A stretch of DNA of 64,000 bases from Spirosoma rigui (GCF_002067135.1 NZ_CP020105.1:3968001-4032000), one strand, 5' to 3'. Shown: positions 14,592-25,761, numbered from the stretch's first letter. Translations and numbers: made by a program. Notes: generated by a model from the letters alone, not told the origin.

Positions 14592-16781
14592 ATGGATACC
14601 CAAACGCATTACCGGGCCTGTAATTTGTGCGAAGCGATTTGCGGGCTAGCCATTACTTACCGTAGCGGACCGGCCGGTACCGAGATCATCCGCATTGCGG
14701 GGGATACCGATGATCCCTTCAGCCGCGGCCATATTTGCCCGAAAGCGGTTGCACTGGCGGATATTTACCGGGACCCTAACCGGCTGAAGCAACCGCTTAA
14801 ACGAGTCATTGACGATGAGGGGACCATCAACTGGGTGGAAATTGGGTGGGAACAGGCTTTTGATGAGGTAGCCGACCGGCTCCGCCAAATCCGGACCAGG
14901 TACGGGGCCAATGCCATCGGGGTGTACGCCGGCAACCCGTCGGTGCACAACTCCGGTACCTTCCTGTCGGCACCGGGCTTCATCCGGGCCCTTGGCACCC
15001 AAAACCGGTTCTCGGCCTCGTCGGTCGACCAGTTTCCGCACCATTTTGCCGCCTGGCACCTGTTCGGCCATCCGCTCCTGATGCCCGTTCCCGATATCGA
15101 CCGAACCGATTTCTGGCTGATCATTGGCGGTAATCCTGTTGCGTCCAATGGCAGCATTATGACCGCCCCCGACGTAGCGAACCGACTCAAAGCCATCCAG
15201 CAGCGGGGTGGCCGCGTGGTTGTTATCGACCCGCGCCGTACGGAAACCGCGGTCCGCGCCGACCAGCACCAGTTCATCCGCCCCGGTACCGACGTTTACC
15301 TGTTGCTGGCCATGATCCAGACGCTCTTTACCGACGGGCTGATCCGGCTCGGTCGGCTGGATGCGGTAACCGATGGGCTGGATGCCCTGCGCGCTGCCGT
15401 TGCCGACTTCACCCCCGAGCGGGCGGCTTCCCTGACGGGCGTTCCCGCCGACGTTATCCGGCAGGTAACCCGCGACCTGGCCGGGGCCGGGCGGGCAGCC
15501 TGTTACGGGCGGGTGGGCGTATCTATACAACCCTTCGGCGGCTTATGTTTGTGGGCGATCAACGTCATCAACCTGCTGACGGGTAACCTGGACGAACCGG
15601 GGGGAATGATGTTCACCACACCCGCCATCGATGTGCTGGGAAGCGGCAGGGGAGGGCCCCAACTTTACCGGCGTTATGACCGCTACCGGAGCCGGGTAGA
15701 CAAGCGGCCCGAGTTCATGGGCGAACTGCCCGTCTCCTGCCTGGCCACCGAGATCCTGACCGAATCGACGGACCCCGCCCAACCCCGTATCCGGGCCATG
15801 GTCACCAGTTGCGGTAATCCCGTTCTTTCGACACCCAACGGCCGTCAGCTCGATGAAGCCTTCGGGCAACTCGACTTCATGGTATCAGTAGATATTTTTC
15901 TGAACGAGACCACGCGGCACGCCGATTATATCCTGCCCCCGGCCACTGGTCTGGAGACCGCCCATTACGACCTTACCTTTCACGCCCTGGCCATCCGCAA
16001 TACCAGCCGCTATTCAGTGCCCATGATCGACAAAGGGACTGACGCGCGGTATGACTGGGAGATTTTTGACGCACTCCGGCAACGGCTGGAAATCGATACC
16101 TATGACGCGGCTACGGCACCTAACCCGCAGGACCCGGCCATGCAGCTGGATCAGGGGCTTCGCTACGGGCCCTACGGGCAGGCCAACGGGAATCCGTCCG
16201 GTTTTGGCCTCTCGCTCCAAACCCTGCTTGACCATCCGCACGGGATTGACCTTGGACCGCTGCAGACGCAGTTACCCGAGCGGCTGATGACCGACGGTAA
16301 ACGGATCGATCTCCTGCCGGAGCCCTTTCTACAGGATTTGGACCGGGTGCGGGCCAGTCTTAGCGGAGCGGAGCAGGCAGACCATGCACTGCTGCTGATT
16401 AGTCGGCGGCACCTGCGCGACAACAATTCGTGGATGCACAACGCCCAACGGCTCGTGAAAGGACCCAATCGCTGTACACTACAGCTTAACCCCGACGACG
16501 CCCGCCGACTGCATATTGTCAGCGGGCAACGCGTGCGGGTGCGGTCGCGGGTGGGGAGCGTTGAACTTCCCGCCGAGGTTACGGCCGATTTGATGCCGGG
16601 GGTTGTGTGCATGCCCCACGGCTACGGCCATAACCGGAGCGGTACCCGTCTGGACATAGCCCATCAACACGCGGGAGAAAGCATTAATGACCTGACCGAT
16701 GACCGGCGGCTCGATGAATTGACGGGGAATGCCGCCCTGTCTGGTGTGCCGGTAACGGTACAGCCCGTTGCCGAGTCGTGA
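14592..16781 (+). CDS. Molybdopterin-dependent oxidoreductase (formate-dehydrogenase/nitrate-reductase-like)
   Basis: 729 residues of the DMSO-reductase superfamily. The N-terminal [4Fe-4S] motif is Cys10, Cys13, Cys17 and Cys49 (ACNLCEAICGLA ... GHICPKA). Then come the Mo-bisMGD domains (DFWLIIGGNPVASNGSI, RVVVIDPRRTETAVRADQHQ, PGTDVYLLLAMIQTL) and the C-terminal dinucleotide-binding domain (LLISRRHLRDNNSWMHN, VRSRVGSVELPAEVT, GYGHNRSGT). The segment expected to carry the metal-ligating residue (NRFSASSVDQFPHH) has no Cys or Sec, so a classical formate dehydrogenase is unlikely. No Tat signal is present, so it is probably cytoplasmic. No electron-transfer subunit is adjacent. The substrate is unknown. 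Confidence 0.85.
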   Translation: MDTQTHYRACNLCEAICGLAITYRSGPAGTEIIRIAGDTDDPFSRGHICPKAVALADIYRDPNRLKQPLKRVIDDEGTINWVEIGWEQAFDEVADRLRQIRTRYGANAIGVYAGNPSVHNSGTFLSAPGFIRALGTQNRFSASSVDQFPHHFAAWHLFGHPLLMPVPDIDRTDFWLIIGGNPVASNGSIMTAPDVANRLKAIQQRGGRVVVIDPRRTETAVRADQHQFIRPGTDVYLLLAMIQTLFTDGLIRLGRLDAVTDGLDALRAAVADFTPERAASLTGVPADVIRQVTRDLAGAGRAACYGRVGVSIQPFGGLCLWAINVINLLTGNLDEPGGMMFTTPAIDVLGSGRGGPQLYRRYDRYRSRVDKRPEFMGELPVSCLATEILTESTDPAQPRIRAMVTSCGNPVLSTPNGRQLDEAFGQLDFMVSVDIFLNETTRHADYILPPATGLETAHYDLTFHALAIRNTSRYSVPMIDKGTDARYDWEIFDALRQRLEIDTYDAATAPNPQDPAMQLDQGLRYGPYGQANGNPSGFGLSLQTLLDHPHGIDLGPLQTQLPERLMTDGKRIDLLPEPFLQDLDRVRASLSGAEQADHALLLISRRHLRDNNSWMHNAQRLVKGPNRCTLQLNPDDARRLHIVSGQRVRVRSRVGSVELPAEVTADLMPGVVCMPHGYGHNRSGTRLDIAHQHAGESINDLTDDRRLDELTGNAALSGVPVTVQPVAES

Positions 16782-16886
16782 CCCGTGAATGGTGCCGATG
16801 GAAGTAGTTGCGTTGGCGTGGACCAAAGTGGCCGTACCCATCGGGCGGGTCCCATGACAGCATGCCGCCACCCGCTCGATGGTGGT

Positions 16887-16918
16887 GAAACAACTATACC
16901 TATCGTTATAGTTGTTTC
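16887..16918 (-). terminator. menD terminator hairpin
   Basis: Perfect 12-bp stem gaaacaactata / tatagttgtttc with an 8-nt loop. Its right arm contains the last codons of menD and the stop codon lies at the loop junction. It also faces the end of the oxidoreductase gene, so it may act both ways. Confidence 0.6.
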
Positions 16919-18657
16919 GTGAATTGCGCGTTTACGTGTTCTTTATAGTGGCTAAACTGCTGCTGGTTGGCGTGTTTGTCGGTGGTAAGCTCCAGCAGCG
17001 CAGCCGTCTGGCCGGGCTGAAAAAAAACGGGCAGGAGGGACCGCAGGCTGTCGAGCGTGTCGCACGACTGGTACGCAACACCCGCGTCTTCGGCGGTTCG
17101 CCGGGCCGTGTAGCCGTGGGGCGTCTCGAAATACGTTTCCAGTTCGGGCTGGCGGCTGGGGCCGTCGATGATCCGGAAGATATGCCCGCTGTCGTTGTTA
17201 AGCAGGACGATCCGCAGGTTGGGTGGAATGGGGGCTGACCAGAGGGCATTCCGGTCGTAAAAGAACGCTACGTCGCCAATGAGCAGGGTCACGAGCTGAT
17301 CGGTCATCAGGGCTGCCCCCACGGCCGTGCTCAGGCACCCGTCAATGCCGCTGACGCCCCGGTTACCCCAGACACTGACGTGCTTCCGCTCGTCGATCCC
17401 GCACAGGCTGGCGTAGCGAACGGGCATGCTGTTGGCCAGGTGGAGGACCGATCCCGTTGGGAGCTGTTCCAGCACAAGTTGCACCGCCGACCAATCGGTG
17501 AGGGGATAGGTGGTATCGGACACTGTTTGCTGAACCAGTTTGGCCGCCTGCCGGTCGGCCCGTTGCCAGTGCGTCAGAAACCCACCCGTTTCATCCTCGT
17601 CGTCGCCCTGCAAAAACCGCTGGTAATCGAGATCGGCGAATAGTTTTTCCAGGAAGGGCCGGGGTTCGGCCGGAATGAGCGTGGTCAGACTCTGAAAAGA
17701 ATCAGTGATCCGATCGGTGGTGGGCTGGAGGTGCCAGTGTTGCCGGGCCGGGTACTGGCGAAAGAACGTCTTCAGGTTACGGGTCAGGAATGAATTACCC
17801 AGGGTAATCAGCAGATCGGGCCGGAATCCCTGCCCCGCGGATTCGCTCAGGCCCGACAGGAACGTATCGGCTTTGGTAATGAACACATCGTTTGCCGGGA
17901 TGTTGCCCGTACTTTCACCGACGACCGGAACGCCCAGTTCGTCACTGAATTTTTTCAGGATCGCCAGCAGGGCCGGGTCATAGGGCATTTGGCCCACGGC
18001 GATCAGGATGCGCTCGTTTCGGTCCCAGGCGTCCAGCAACTGGTGCCAGGTTTCGGGGGCGAGAACGGGTTGAGCGGTCAGGACATCAATAGTCCGCACC
18101 TTTTCATAGGTGAAGGACTCGCCGGTTGTGGGGTAGAACGGCTCGCGCAACGGCACGTTGATGTGCACCGGACCGGCGGGACTGAGCCGACTGAGGGTTA
18201 TGGCTTCGTTGAGGGTTCGCTCAATGAACCAGCGGGCATCGGGGTGGCTGTAGTCGGCGGGCAGGTCGTAGCCGCGCTTTACCTGATTGCCGAAAATTCC
18301 TACCTGTTCGATCGTTTGCCCATCCTGCTGGTAAAGCCATTCGTGGGGCCGGTCGGCGGTGAGCAGCAGGAGCGGTACCTGCTGGAAATACGCTTCGGAC
18401 ACGGCGGGGGCGAGGTTATAGACTGCGCTGCCCGAGGTGCAGATGATGGCGACGGGGCGTTTGCTCTGCTGGGCCATGCCTACTGCCACAAAACCCGCCG
18501 ACCGCTCGTCGGCCATGACGCGCACCCGCAACCGGGGATGCCGGGCAACGGCCAGCGTCAGGGGGGCCGACCGGGAGCCCGGACACACGACAACGTCGGT
18601 GATGTCTTTCTGGTGGAGGATTTCAGCGATGTTAACGACAGCTTGCAGAATGGCCAT
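16906..18657 (-). CDS. menD: Menaquinone biosynthesis protein MenD (SEPHCHC synthase)
   Basis: 583-residue thiamine-diphosphate enzyme condensing 2-oxoglutarate with isochorismate, the first committed step of menaquinone synthesis. The start MAILQAVVNIAEILHQKDIT and VVVCPGSRSAPLTLAVARHP (substrate and ThDP-activating region) are diagnostic. DERSAGFVAVGMAQ carries the ThDP glutamate region, and GDVAFFYDRNAL...IVLLNNDSGHIF is the cofactor/metal motif. The ATG at 18657 matches the family start; an in-frame upstream start adds nine residues. Other men genes are not in the window. Menaquinone is the usual respiratory quinone of the phylum. Confidence 0.95.
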   Translation of the reverse strand: MAILQAVVNIAEILHQKDITDVVVCPGSRSAPLTLAVARHPRLRVRVMADERSAGFVAVGMAQQSKRPVAIICTSGSAVYNLAPAVSEAYFQQVPLLLLTADRPHEWLYQQDGQTIEQVGIFGNQVKRGYDLPADYSHPDARWFIERTLNEAITLSRLSPAGPVHINVPLREPFYPTTGESFTYEKVRTIDVLTAQPVLAPETWHQLLDAWDRNERILIAVGQMPYDPALLAILKKFSDELGVPVVGESTGNIPANDVFITKADTFLSGLSESAGQGFRPDLLITLGNSFLTRNLKTFFRQYPARQHWHLQPTTDRITDSFQSLTTLIPAEPRPFLEKLFADLDYQRFLQGDDEDETGGFLTHWQRADRQAAKLVQQTVSDTTYPLTDWSAVQLVLEQLPTGSVLHLANSMPVRYASLCGIDERKHVSVWGNRGVSGIDGCLSTAVGAALMTDQLVTLLIGDVAFFYDRNALWSAPIPPNLRIVLLNNDSGHIFRIIDGPSRQPELETYFETPHGYTARRTAEDAGVAYQSCDTLDSLRSLLPVFFQPGQTAALLELTTDKHANQQQFSHYKEHVNAQFTKQL

Positions 18658-18681
18658 GGGACTAGAGACTCGGTTGGGCTG

Positions 18682-18689
18682 CAAACATA
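18682..18689 (-). promoter_or_regulatory. -7 promoter box of menD
   Basis: TATGTTTG on the minus strand, a perfect TAnnTTTG match, 24 bases upstream of the menD ATG. No clear -33 TTTG. Confidence 0.45.
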
Positions 18690-18788
18690 CGCATTGTGGA
18701 CGTACTGCCCTGCCGCCCGAGCGGTTGTCGCGGCCCGGAAACTCGTATCCCGGCCATCTATCCCGGATTTTACGTTACTTTGTTTAGT

Positions 18789-18836
18789 CTATGGCATTGG
18801 TTTGCCTCCTGTGGGATAAACGAACCGGTGCCATAG
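18789..18836 (+). promoter_or_regulatory. Stem-loop upstream of the TonB-like/folC/trmB operon
   Basis: ctatggcattggtt (18789-18802) can pair with aaccggtgccatag (18823-18836), 14 pairs including two G-U pairs, ending 35 bases before the first ATG. It may be a leader structure or an operator. Confidence 0.35.
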
Positions 18837-18871
18837 CCACGTTATACCATCAAATCTGTTCCCGGTAATTT

Positions 18872-19813
18872 ATGAATCGTATCACGTTCGACAACGAAAA
18901 AGAGATCAGGATGAAGTCGTTTGCGGGGGCAGCGGCTATCAACCTGGTCCTGCTTCTGGTCCTGCTGTTTGTGAACCTCTCACAAACGGTACCCAACCCG
19001 CCCCCCATTGAATTCATCGAAGTCAATTTCGGTACCGACGCCATTGGCAGCGGAAAAATTCAGACGTACAACAAAGCGTCGGATTCGCCGAACCCCGTCG
19101 ATGTCAAACCCTCGGAGAATAAGCCCAACCCCAAAGTCAACACCACTCCCCGGGTGGAGCGCACCCGGGTAACCCCGGCCCCGAAGGTTGTGGAAGCCAA
19201 ACCCGCAAAAACCGTCAACGAGAAACCCGATATTGTCAGCAAGGTCGAAAGTCCCGTCACGACTCCCGAACGGCCCGAAACGAAACGGGTGGAGGCCTCC
19301 CGGCCTACGGCCCCGGTTGAACGGCCGGCTCCTCCCGCTCCGCCCAAAAAGGTGGAAACGGTCAACAACGACGCCCTTTTCAAGAAATCCTCGGGTGGTG
19401 GGGGCTCCAATGGCACCGTTGGCAAAGCGTCCGGTACCGGTGGGAATAACAACGGAGACGACGCCAGTGGGGTGGGTGATAAAGGAAACCCCAACGGTAA
19501 GATCGATGCCAAGTCTTTATACGGTACGCCGGGTGGTTCGTCATCTGGCGTGGCCTTCGACGTATCCGGCTGGTCGCTGGCCGGGCGTCCGAATGTGAAT
19601 GACGACTCGGATGAGACGGGCAAGATTGTTTTTAAAATTTCGGTGGACAGTGAGGGGCAGATTACCAGGGTACAGACTCAGCAGACTACCGTCAGTCCCT
19701 CCGTCGTGGACGTATACCGCAAAGCGGTGCAGCGGCTGCGGCTGCGGCCCAAAGGCGGTGCCACGCCCCCCACGGCTACCGGAACCATTACGTTCATCAT
19801 TACTTCCAAGTAA
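18872..19813 (+). CDS. TonB-family energy-transducer-like protein
   Basis: 313 residues with a short cytoplasmic start, one transmembrane helix (about 17-37: GAAAINLVLLLVLLFVNLSQ), a long Pro/Lys/Glu-rich periplasmic linker (about 60-165), a Gly/Asn-rich stretch (SGGGGSNGTVGKASGTGG), and a C-terminal domain (about 225-313) with TonB_C-like GKIVFKISVDSEGQITRVQT and AVQRLRLRPKGGATP. This is the layout of TonB-like transducers linking proton-motive force to outer-membrane receptors. ExbB/ExbD are not adjacent. Its stop abuts the folC start, so the three genes form an operon. Confidence 0.8.
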   Translation: MNRITFDNEKEIRMKSFAGAAAINLVLLLVLLFVNLSQTVPNPPPIEFIEVNFGTDAIGSGKIQTYNKASDSPNPVDVKPSENKPNPKVNTTPRVERTRVTPAPKVVEAKPAKTVNEKPDIVSKVESPVTTPERPETKRVEASRPTAPVERPAPPAPPKKVETVNNDALFKKSSGGGGSNGTVGKASGTGGNNNGDDASGVGDKGNPNGKIDAKSLYGTPGGSSSGVAFDVSGWSLAGRPNVNDDSDETGKIVFKISVDSEGQITRVQTQQTTVSPSVVDVYRKAVQRLRLRPKGGATPPTATGTITFIITSK

Positions 19814-21100
19814 ATGCAGTATCCGGAAGCGCTCGACTACCTCTACAGTCGGCTCCCCGTTTTTCACCGGATTGGCCCGAAGGCGCTCAAACCCGGTCTG
19901 GGCAATACGCTCCGGCTGTGCGCGGCTGTGGGGAACCCCCAGGACCAGTTTCGCAGCATCCACGTGGCCGGTACCAACGGGAAAGGTAGCACTTCCCATA
20001 TGCTGGCGGCCGTCTACGCGGCTGCCGGTTACCGGGTGGGTTTGTATACCTCGCCCCACCTGAAATCCTTTACCGAGCGAATCCGGATTAACGGACAGCC
20101 AATTGCCGAGGAAGCCGTTGCCCGTTTTGTCACGGATCACCAGGCAACTATCGAAGCCGTAGAACCCTCGTTCTTTGAAGTGACGGTGGCCATGGCTTTC
20201 GATTGCTTCGCCCGTGAGCAAGTCGATCTGGCGATCATCGAAGTGGGCCTGGGGGGGCGGCTGGATTCGACGAACGTCATCACCCCGCTTACTTCCGTTA
20301 TTACTAATATCGGCTACGACCATACCGATATACTGGGCGATACGCTAACGCAGATTGCCGCCGAAAAGGCAGGGATCATTAAAAAAGGCGTGCCCGTTGT
20401 CGTTAGTGAAACCCAGCCGGAAACGGAACCTGTCTTCCGGGAAACCGCTGCTTTAGCAAACGCGCCGATCACCTTCGCCGATCGTCTTTACGTCGTCCAG
20501 GATCGCGGCATTGCGGAGGGACATCGTTTGGTCGCTGTCACGCATCCGGATGGCTCAGCGGGCACGTATCGACTCGATCTGTTGGGGCAGTACCAACTCC
20601 GGAATCTGCCGGCCGTACTGGCTGCCATTGCTGGTCTGCAGGCAACCATTCCCGTCCCGGAAACGGCTCTGCAAACCGGTCTGGAAACGGTGTCTTCATC
20701 GACCGGGTTGAAGGGCCGTTTTCAGATCCTGCGCCGGTTCCCGCTGGTGATTGCCGACACGGCTCACAACGAAGCGGGGCTGCGGGTACTATTCGAGATG
20801 ATCGACACGTATCCCCGGCAAACCCTTCGCCTGGTGCTGGGACTCGTTGCCGATAAAGACCGGGCTTCGGTGCTGGCGGTATTGCCTCCCGAGGGTGTTT
20901 ATTACTTCTGCCAGGCGCAGACACCCCGCGCGCTACCTTCCGATCGTCTCCAGGCCGAAGCCGCACTGGCCGGTCTGACGGGAGATGTTTTCCCCGATGT
21001 GGATAGCGCCCTGGCAGCCGCCCTTGCCCAATCGACTCCCGATGATCTGGTCGTCATAACCGGGAGCAACTACATCATTGCCGAATTAACTGACTTATAA
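19814..21100 (+). CDS. folC: Folylpolyglutamate synthase / dihydrofolate synthase
   Basis: 428-residue Mur-ligase-family enzyme adding glutamate to dihydropteroate and folates in an ATP-dependent reaction. The P-loop is in HVAGTNGKGSTSHMLA and the substrate loop in YTSPHLKSFTERIRING. FEVTVAMAFDCFA and LAIIEVGLGGRLDSTNV are the central motifs, TNIGYDHTDILGDTL the Mur-ligase signature, and DTAHNEAGLRVL the start of the C-terminal domain. Length is normal. It starts immediately after the TonB-like gene stop and ends 2 bases before trmB. Confidence 0.95.
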   Translation: MQYPEALDYLYSRLPVFHRIGPKALKPGLGNTLRLCAAVGNPQDQFRSIHVAGTNGKGSTSHMLAAVYAAAGYRVGLYTSPHLKSFTERIRINGQPIAEEAVARFVTDHQATIEAVEPSFFEVTVAMAFDCFAREQVDLAIIEVGLGGRLDSTNVITPLTSVITNIGYDHTDILGDTLTQIAAEKAGIIKKGVPVVVSETQPETEPVFRETAALANAPITFADRLYVVQDRGIAEGHRLVAVTHPDGSAGTYRLDLLGQYQLRNLPAVLAAIAGLQATIPVPETALQTGLETVSSSTGLKGRFQILRRFPLVIADTAHNEAGLRVLFEMIDTYPRQTLRLVLGLVADKDRASVLAVLPPEGVYYFCQAQTPRALPSDRLQAEAALAGLTGDVFPDVDSALAAALAQSTPDDLVVITGSNYIIAELTDL

Positions 21101-21102
21101 CC

Positions 21103-21765
21103 GTGACTCGCAGAAAGCAACACCGATTCCTTCAGAATGCCGATAGTACAAACGTAATTGAAGTAGGTAAACCCCGCTATAAAACCATAAAAGGAAACTG
21201 GCGATCCGACTATTTTGGGAATGAGAATCCCATCGTTCTGGAACTAGCCTGCGGGAAAGGGGAGTACACCGTTGGTTTGGCTCAGGCATTTCCGGCCGTG
21301 AATTTTATCGGTGTTGACATCAAAGGTGACCGGATCGCGCGGGGTTCGCAGGCGGCTCAACGGCTGGGTCTGACTAACGTAGCGTTCCTGCGAACAGACA
21401 TAAATTTCCTGACGGAATTCTTTCAGGATCGGGAAGTAAATGAGATCTGGGTAACCTTTCCTGACCCACAGCCTAGACCAAAACAGGAGAAGCACCGATT
21501 GACGCATCCCCGTTTTTTAACGACGTACAAACGGCTTCTGAGCACTGGCGGAACCTTTCATTTGAAAACAGATAATCCGGAGCTATTCGCCTATAGTCTG
21601 GCAAAAGTAAAGGAAGAACAGTTTACCAATTTACAATATACAACTGATCTGTATACATCACCCTTGAATGCCATCCACCTGGGGATTAAGACCAAGTACG
21701 AACAATTGTTTTTTGATAAAGGATTTACAATTAACTATTTACAATGTAAAACGCCTGTGATTTAA
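21103..21765 (+). CDS. trmB: tRNA (guanine-N7-)-methyltransferase
   Basis: 220 residues with a GTG start two bases after the folC stop. Methylates G46 in the variable loop of tRNAs using SAM. The SAM-binding motif is LELACGKGEYTVGLAQAFP. NFIGVDIKGDRIARG follows, and the family motif WVTFPDPQPRPKQEKHRLTH carries the catalytic Asp. The C-terminus has GIKTKYEQLFFDKGFTINYL. Codon choice is clearly AT-richer than in folC just upstream, marking the edge of the AT-rich zone. Its last codons form the left arm of a 22-bp hairpin. Confidence 0.94.
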   Translation: MTRRKQHRFLQNADSTNVIEVGKPRYKTIKGNWRSDYFGNENPIVLELACGKGEYTVGLAQAFPAVNFIGVDIKGDRIARGSQAAQRLGLTNVAFLRTDINFLTEFFQDREVNEIWVTFPDPQPRPKQEKHRLTHPRFLTTYKRLLSTGGTFHLKTDNPELFAYSLAKVKEEQFTNLQYTTDLYTSPLNAIHLGIKTKYEQLFFDKGFTINYLQCKTPVI

Positions 21766-21790
21766 CATAATCACAGGCGTTTTACATTGT
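21741..21790 (+). terminator. Perfect 22-bp hairpin at the trmB 3' end
   Basis: The left arm (21741-21762, acaatgtaaaacgcctg...) lies inside the last trmB codons. The right arm (21769-21790) is its exact reverse complement, with a 6-nt loop that begins with the rest of the stop codon. It is the longest fully perfect short-loop stem in this part of the window. Confidence 0.65.
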
Positions 21791-21804
21791 ACAACAAATA
21801 TATA

Positions 21805-21843
21805 ATCACCGATGTAATTAATCGTATAATTTACATCGGTGAT
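21805..21843 (-). terminator. gapA terminator hairpin
   Basis: Perfect 13-bp stem atcaccgatgtaa / ttacatcggtgat with a 13-nt AT-rich loop, ending 14 bases beyond the gapA stop. Together with the adjacent 22-bp hairpin it separates convergent trmB and gapA. Confidence 0.6.
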
Positions 21844-21856
21844 TTAGGTTTACAGA

Positions 21857-24062
<2,206 letters not shown>

Positions 24063-24878
24063 ATGATTGAAAAAATTGAGCTTTTGTGGAATGACCGTAG
24101 CTTGTTAACAACACCTGATGCGATCCAGACTATTAAAAACGTAATAGATCAATTAGATAAAGGTGAGTTGCGTGTTGCCACACCGCCAGTTGCAGAAGGC
24201 GAGGAGTGGACCGTTAATGAGTGGGTCAAAAAAGCAATTTTGCTTTACTTCATTAGCCAGCAGATGAAGCCTGATCAGGTAGGAATTTTTTCCTTTCATG
24301 ACAAAATTCCTCTCAAGACAAATTTTGTAGAGTCCAAAGTTCGGGTTGTTCCGCCAGCCGTTGCCCGGTACGGATCCTACCAGGCACCCGGCGTTATTCT
24401 GATGCCATCTTACGTTAACATTGGTGCTTACGTCGATGAACGAACCATGGTCGACACGTGGGCTACCGTGGGGAGCTGCGCCCAGATTGGGAAGGATGTT
24501 CACCTAAGTGGTGGGGTCGGAATAGGAGGGGTACTGGAACCGGCGCAGGCCGCCCCCGTCATTATCGAAGACGGCGCTTTCGTTGGATCACGCTGTATTG
24601 TTGTTGAGGGAGCCCGTATTGGGAAACGCGCTGTGCTCGGCGCGGGCGTTACGATTACAGGTTCGTCTAAAATCATTGACGTTACAGGTACTAGCCCGGT
24701 CGAGTACAAAGGATTCGTTCCTGCTAATTCAGTTGTTATTCCTGGCAGCTATACTAAAGAGTTTCCGGCAGGCAGCTACCAAGTTCCTTGTGCCATCATC
24801 ATCGGCCAGCGTAAAGAATCAACTGATTTAAAAACGTCGCTGAATGACGCCCTACGGGAGAATAATGTATCTGTATAG
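24063..24878 (+). CDS. dapD: 2,3,4,5-tetrahydropyridine-2,6-dicarboxylate N-succinyltransferase
   Basis: 271-residue enzyme of the succinylase branch of lysine/diaminopimelate synthesis, using succinyl-CoA. The helical N-terminus (IELLWNDRSLLTTPDAIQTI) is followed by the left-handed beta-helix of hexapeptide repeats (about 100-210: VARYGSYQAPGVILMPSYVN, DTWATVGSCAQIGKDVHLSG, VGIGGVLEP). The catalytic loop region (EDGAFVGSRCIVVEGARIG) and the C-terminal cap (NSVVIPGSYTKEFPAGSY) follow. Length is normal. It is surrounded by gene-free AT-rich DNA and has no operon partner. Confidence 0.95.
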   Translation: MIEKIELLWNDRSLLTTPDAIQTIKNVIDQLDKGELRVATPPVAEGEEWTVNEWVKKAILLYFISQQMKPDQVGIFSFHDKIPLKTNFVESKVRVVPPAVARYGSYQAPGVILMPSYVNIGAYVDERTMVDTWATVGSCAQIGKDVHLSGGVGIGGVLEPAQAAPVIIEDGAFVGSRCIVVEGARIGKRAVLGAGVTITGSSKIIDVTGTSPVEYKGFVPANSVVIPGSYTKEFPAGSYQVPCAIIIGQRKESTDLKTSLNDALRENNVSV

Positions 24879-24930
24879 CGAAGTAAATCGCCGGCTATTT
24901 GTTTACATACTTTTGTAACGCATACATTTA

Positions 24931-24979
24931 TAAACAACGGCTAATTAACTTCGTGACATTTACAATTAGTCGTTGTTTA
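24931..24979. repeat. 16-bp inverted repeat between dapD and the Xre gene
   Basis: taaacaacggctaatt (24931-24946) and aattagtcgttgttta (24964-24979), one mismatch. It starts 52 bases after the dapD stop and may be its terminator. A second imperfect pair (tagtcag / ctgacta) lies just before the next start codon and could be an operator of the regulator. Confidence 0.4.
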
Positions 24980-25050
24980 TTTACAAATCTTCATTAGTAC
25001 TTTATACAATTAGTCAGTAAGTTTGTAAATCAATCAACGGCTGACTAGCG

Positions 25051-25560
25051 ATGAACATTAATGACAAGATTAAACAGATACTGATTGACAAGAATCTGAC
25101 GCCTTCGTATTTCGCGGATGAAATTGGCGTTCAGCGTTCCAGCATCTCCCACATCTTATCCGGACGCAACCGTCCCAGCTTCGACATTATTCAGAAAATT
25201 ATTCGTCGCTTTCCTGAATTGGGCTACGAATGGATCATGGAAGAAGAACAACAACCCCAACATCAGGCTAATCAATCGAACTACGGTAGTCCAAGAAATT
25301 CTCCTTCGGTTCAGCCAGTCGACCGACGGGAGCAACGATACCCGGTATCTCCATCCGTTTCTTACACCGCTCCATCCATTCACGTCCGCAGTCAGCGTAA
25401 TGAGATTCCCCCAGTAATGCAGTCGGTTAATCCTGCTTCTGTGGATCATCCCGTATTACCCGAGCCAACCGGAGTAGTAGGAAAAGCGGATAAAAAGATT
25501 GATCGAATCCTGATTTTCTTTACTGACGGATCGTTTCAGGAATATGGCCCTACGGCCTAA
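25051..25560 (+). CDS. Xre-family helix-turn-helix regulator
   Basis: 169 residues. Residues 1-65 form a lambda-repressor-like HTH (INDKIKQILIDKNLTPSYFA, DEIGVQRSSISHILSGRNRP, SFDIIQKIIRRFPELGYEWI). This is followed by a Gln/Pro/Ser-rich disordered linker (about 68-145) and a short conserved-looking C-terminus (KKIDRILIFFTDGSFQEYGP). The pattern is that of a Cytophagales housekeeping-type Xre protein rather than a phage repressor. Targets are unknown; inverted repeats immediately upstream suggest autoregulation. Confidence 0.82.
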   Translation: MNINDKIKQILIDKNLTPSYFADEIGVQRSSISHILSGRNRPSFDIIQKIIRRFPELGYEWIMEEEQQPQHQANQSNYGSPRNSPSVQPVDRREQRYPVSPSVSYTAPSIHVRSQRNEIPPVMQSVNPASVDHPVLPEPTGVVGKADKKIDRILIFFTDGSFQEYGPTA

Positions 25561-25729
25561 TCTTACTTACTTTCGGCTATGAATTTTTCCTGTAGGGCTG
25601 TTTTTCCTGTATCAGCCTGTTAAACAATTACTTTGGCTATAGTAGCCAAAATAGGCCATAATTACCCAGAAAGGCCACATTTTACCCCTGACTAGCTAAC
25701 TCCTTGTGAAGCAATACATTAGTGTTCCA

Positions 25730-25761
25730 CGTGGATAAGTTGTTCATAACGTTGTGGGTAA
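25730..25761 (+). other. Cluster of three DnaA-box-like nonamers
   Basis: cgtggataa (25730), tgttcataa (25741) and tgtgggtaa (25753) differ from the DnaA box TGTGGATAA at one, two and one positions. All have the same orientation, at 11- and 12-base spacing. Chance is possible in AT-rich DNA. Confidence 0.25.
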
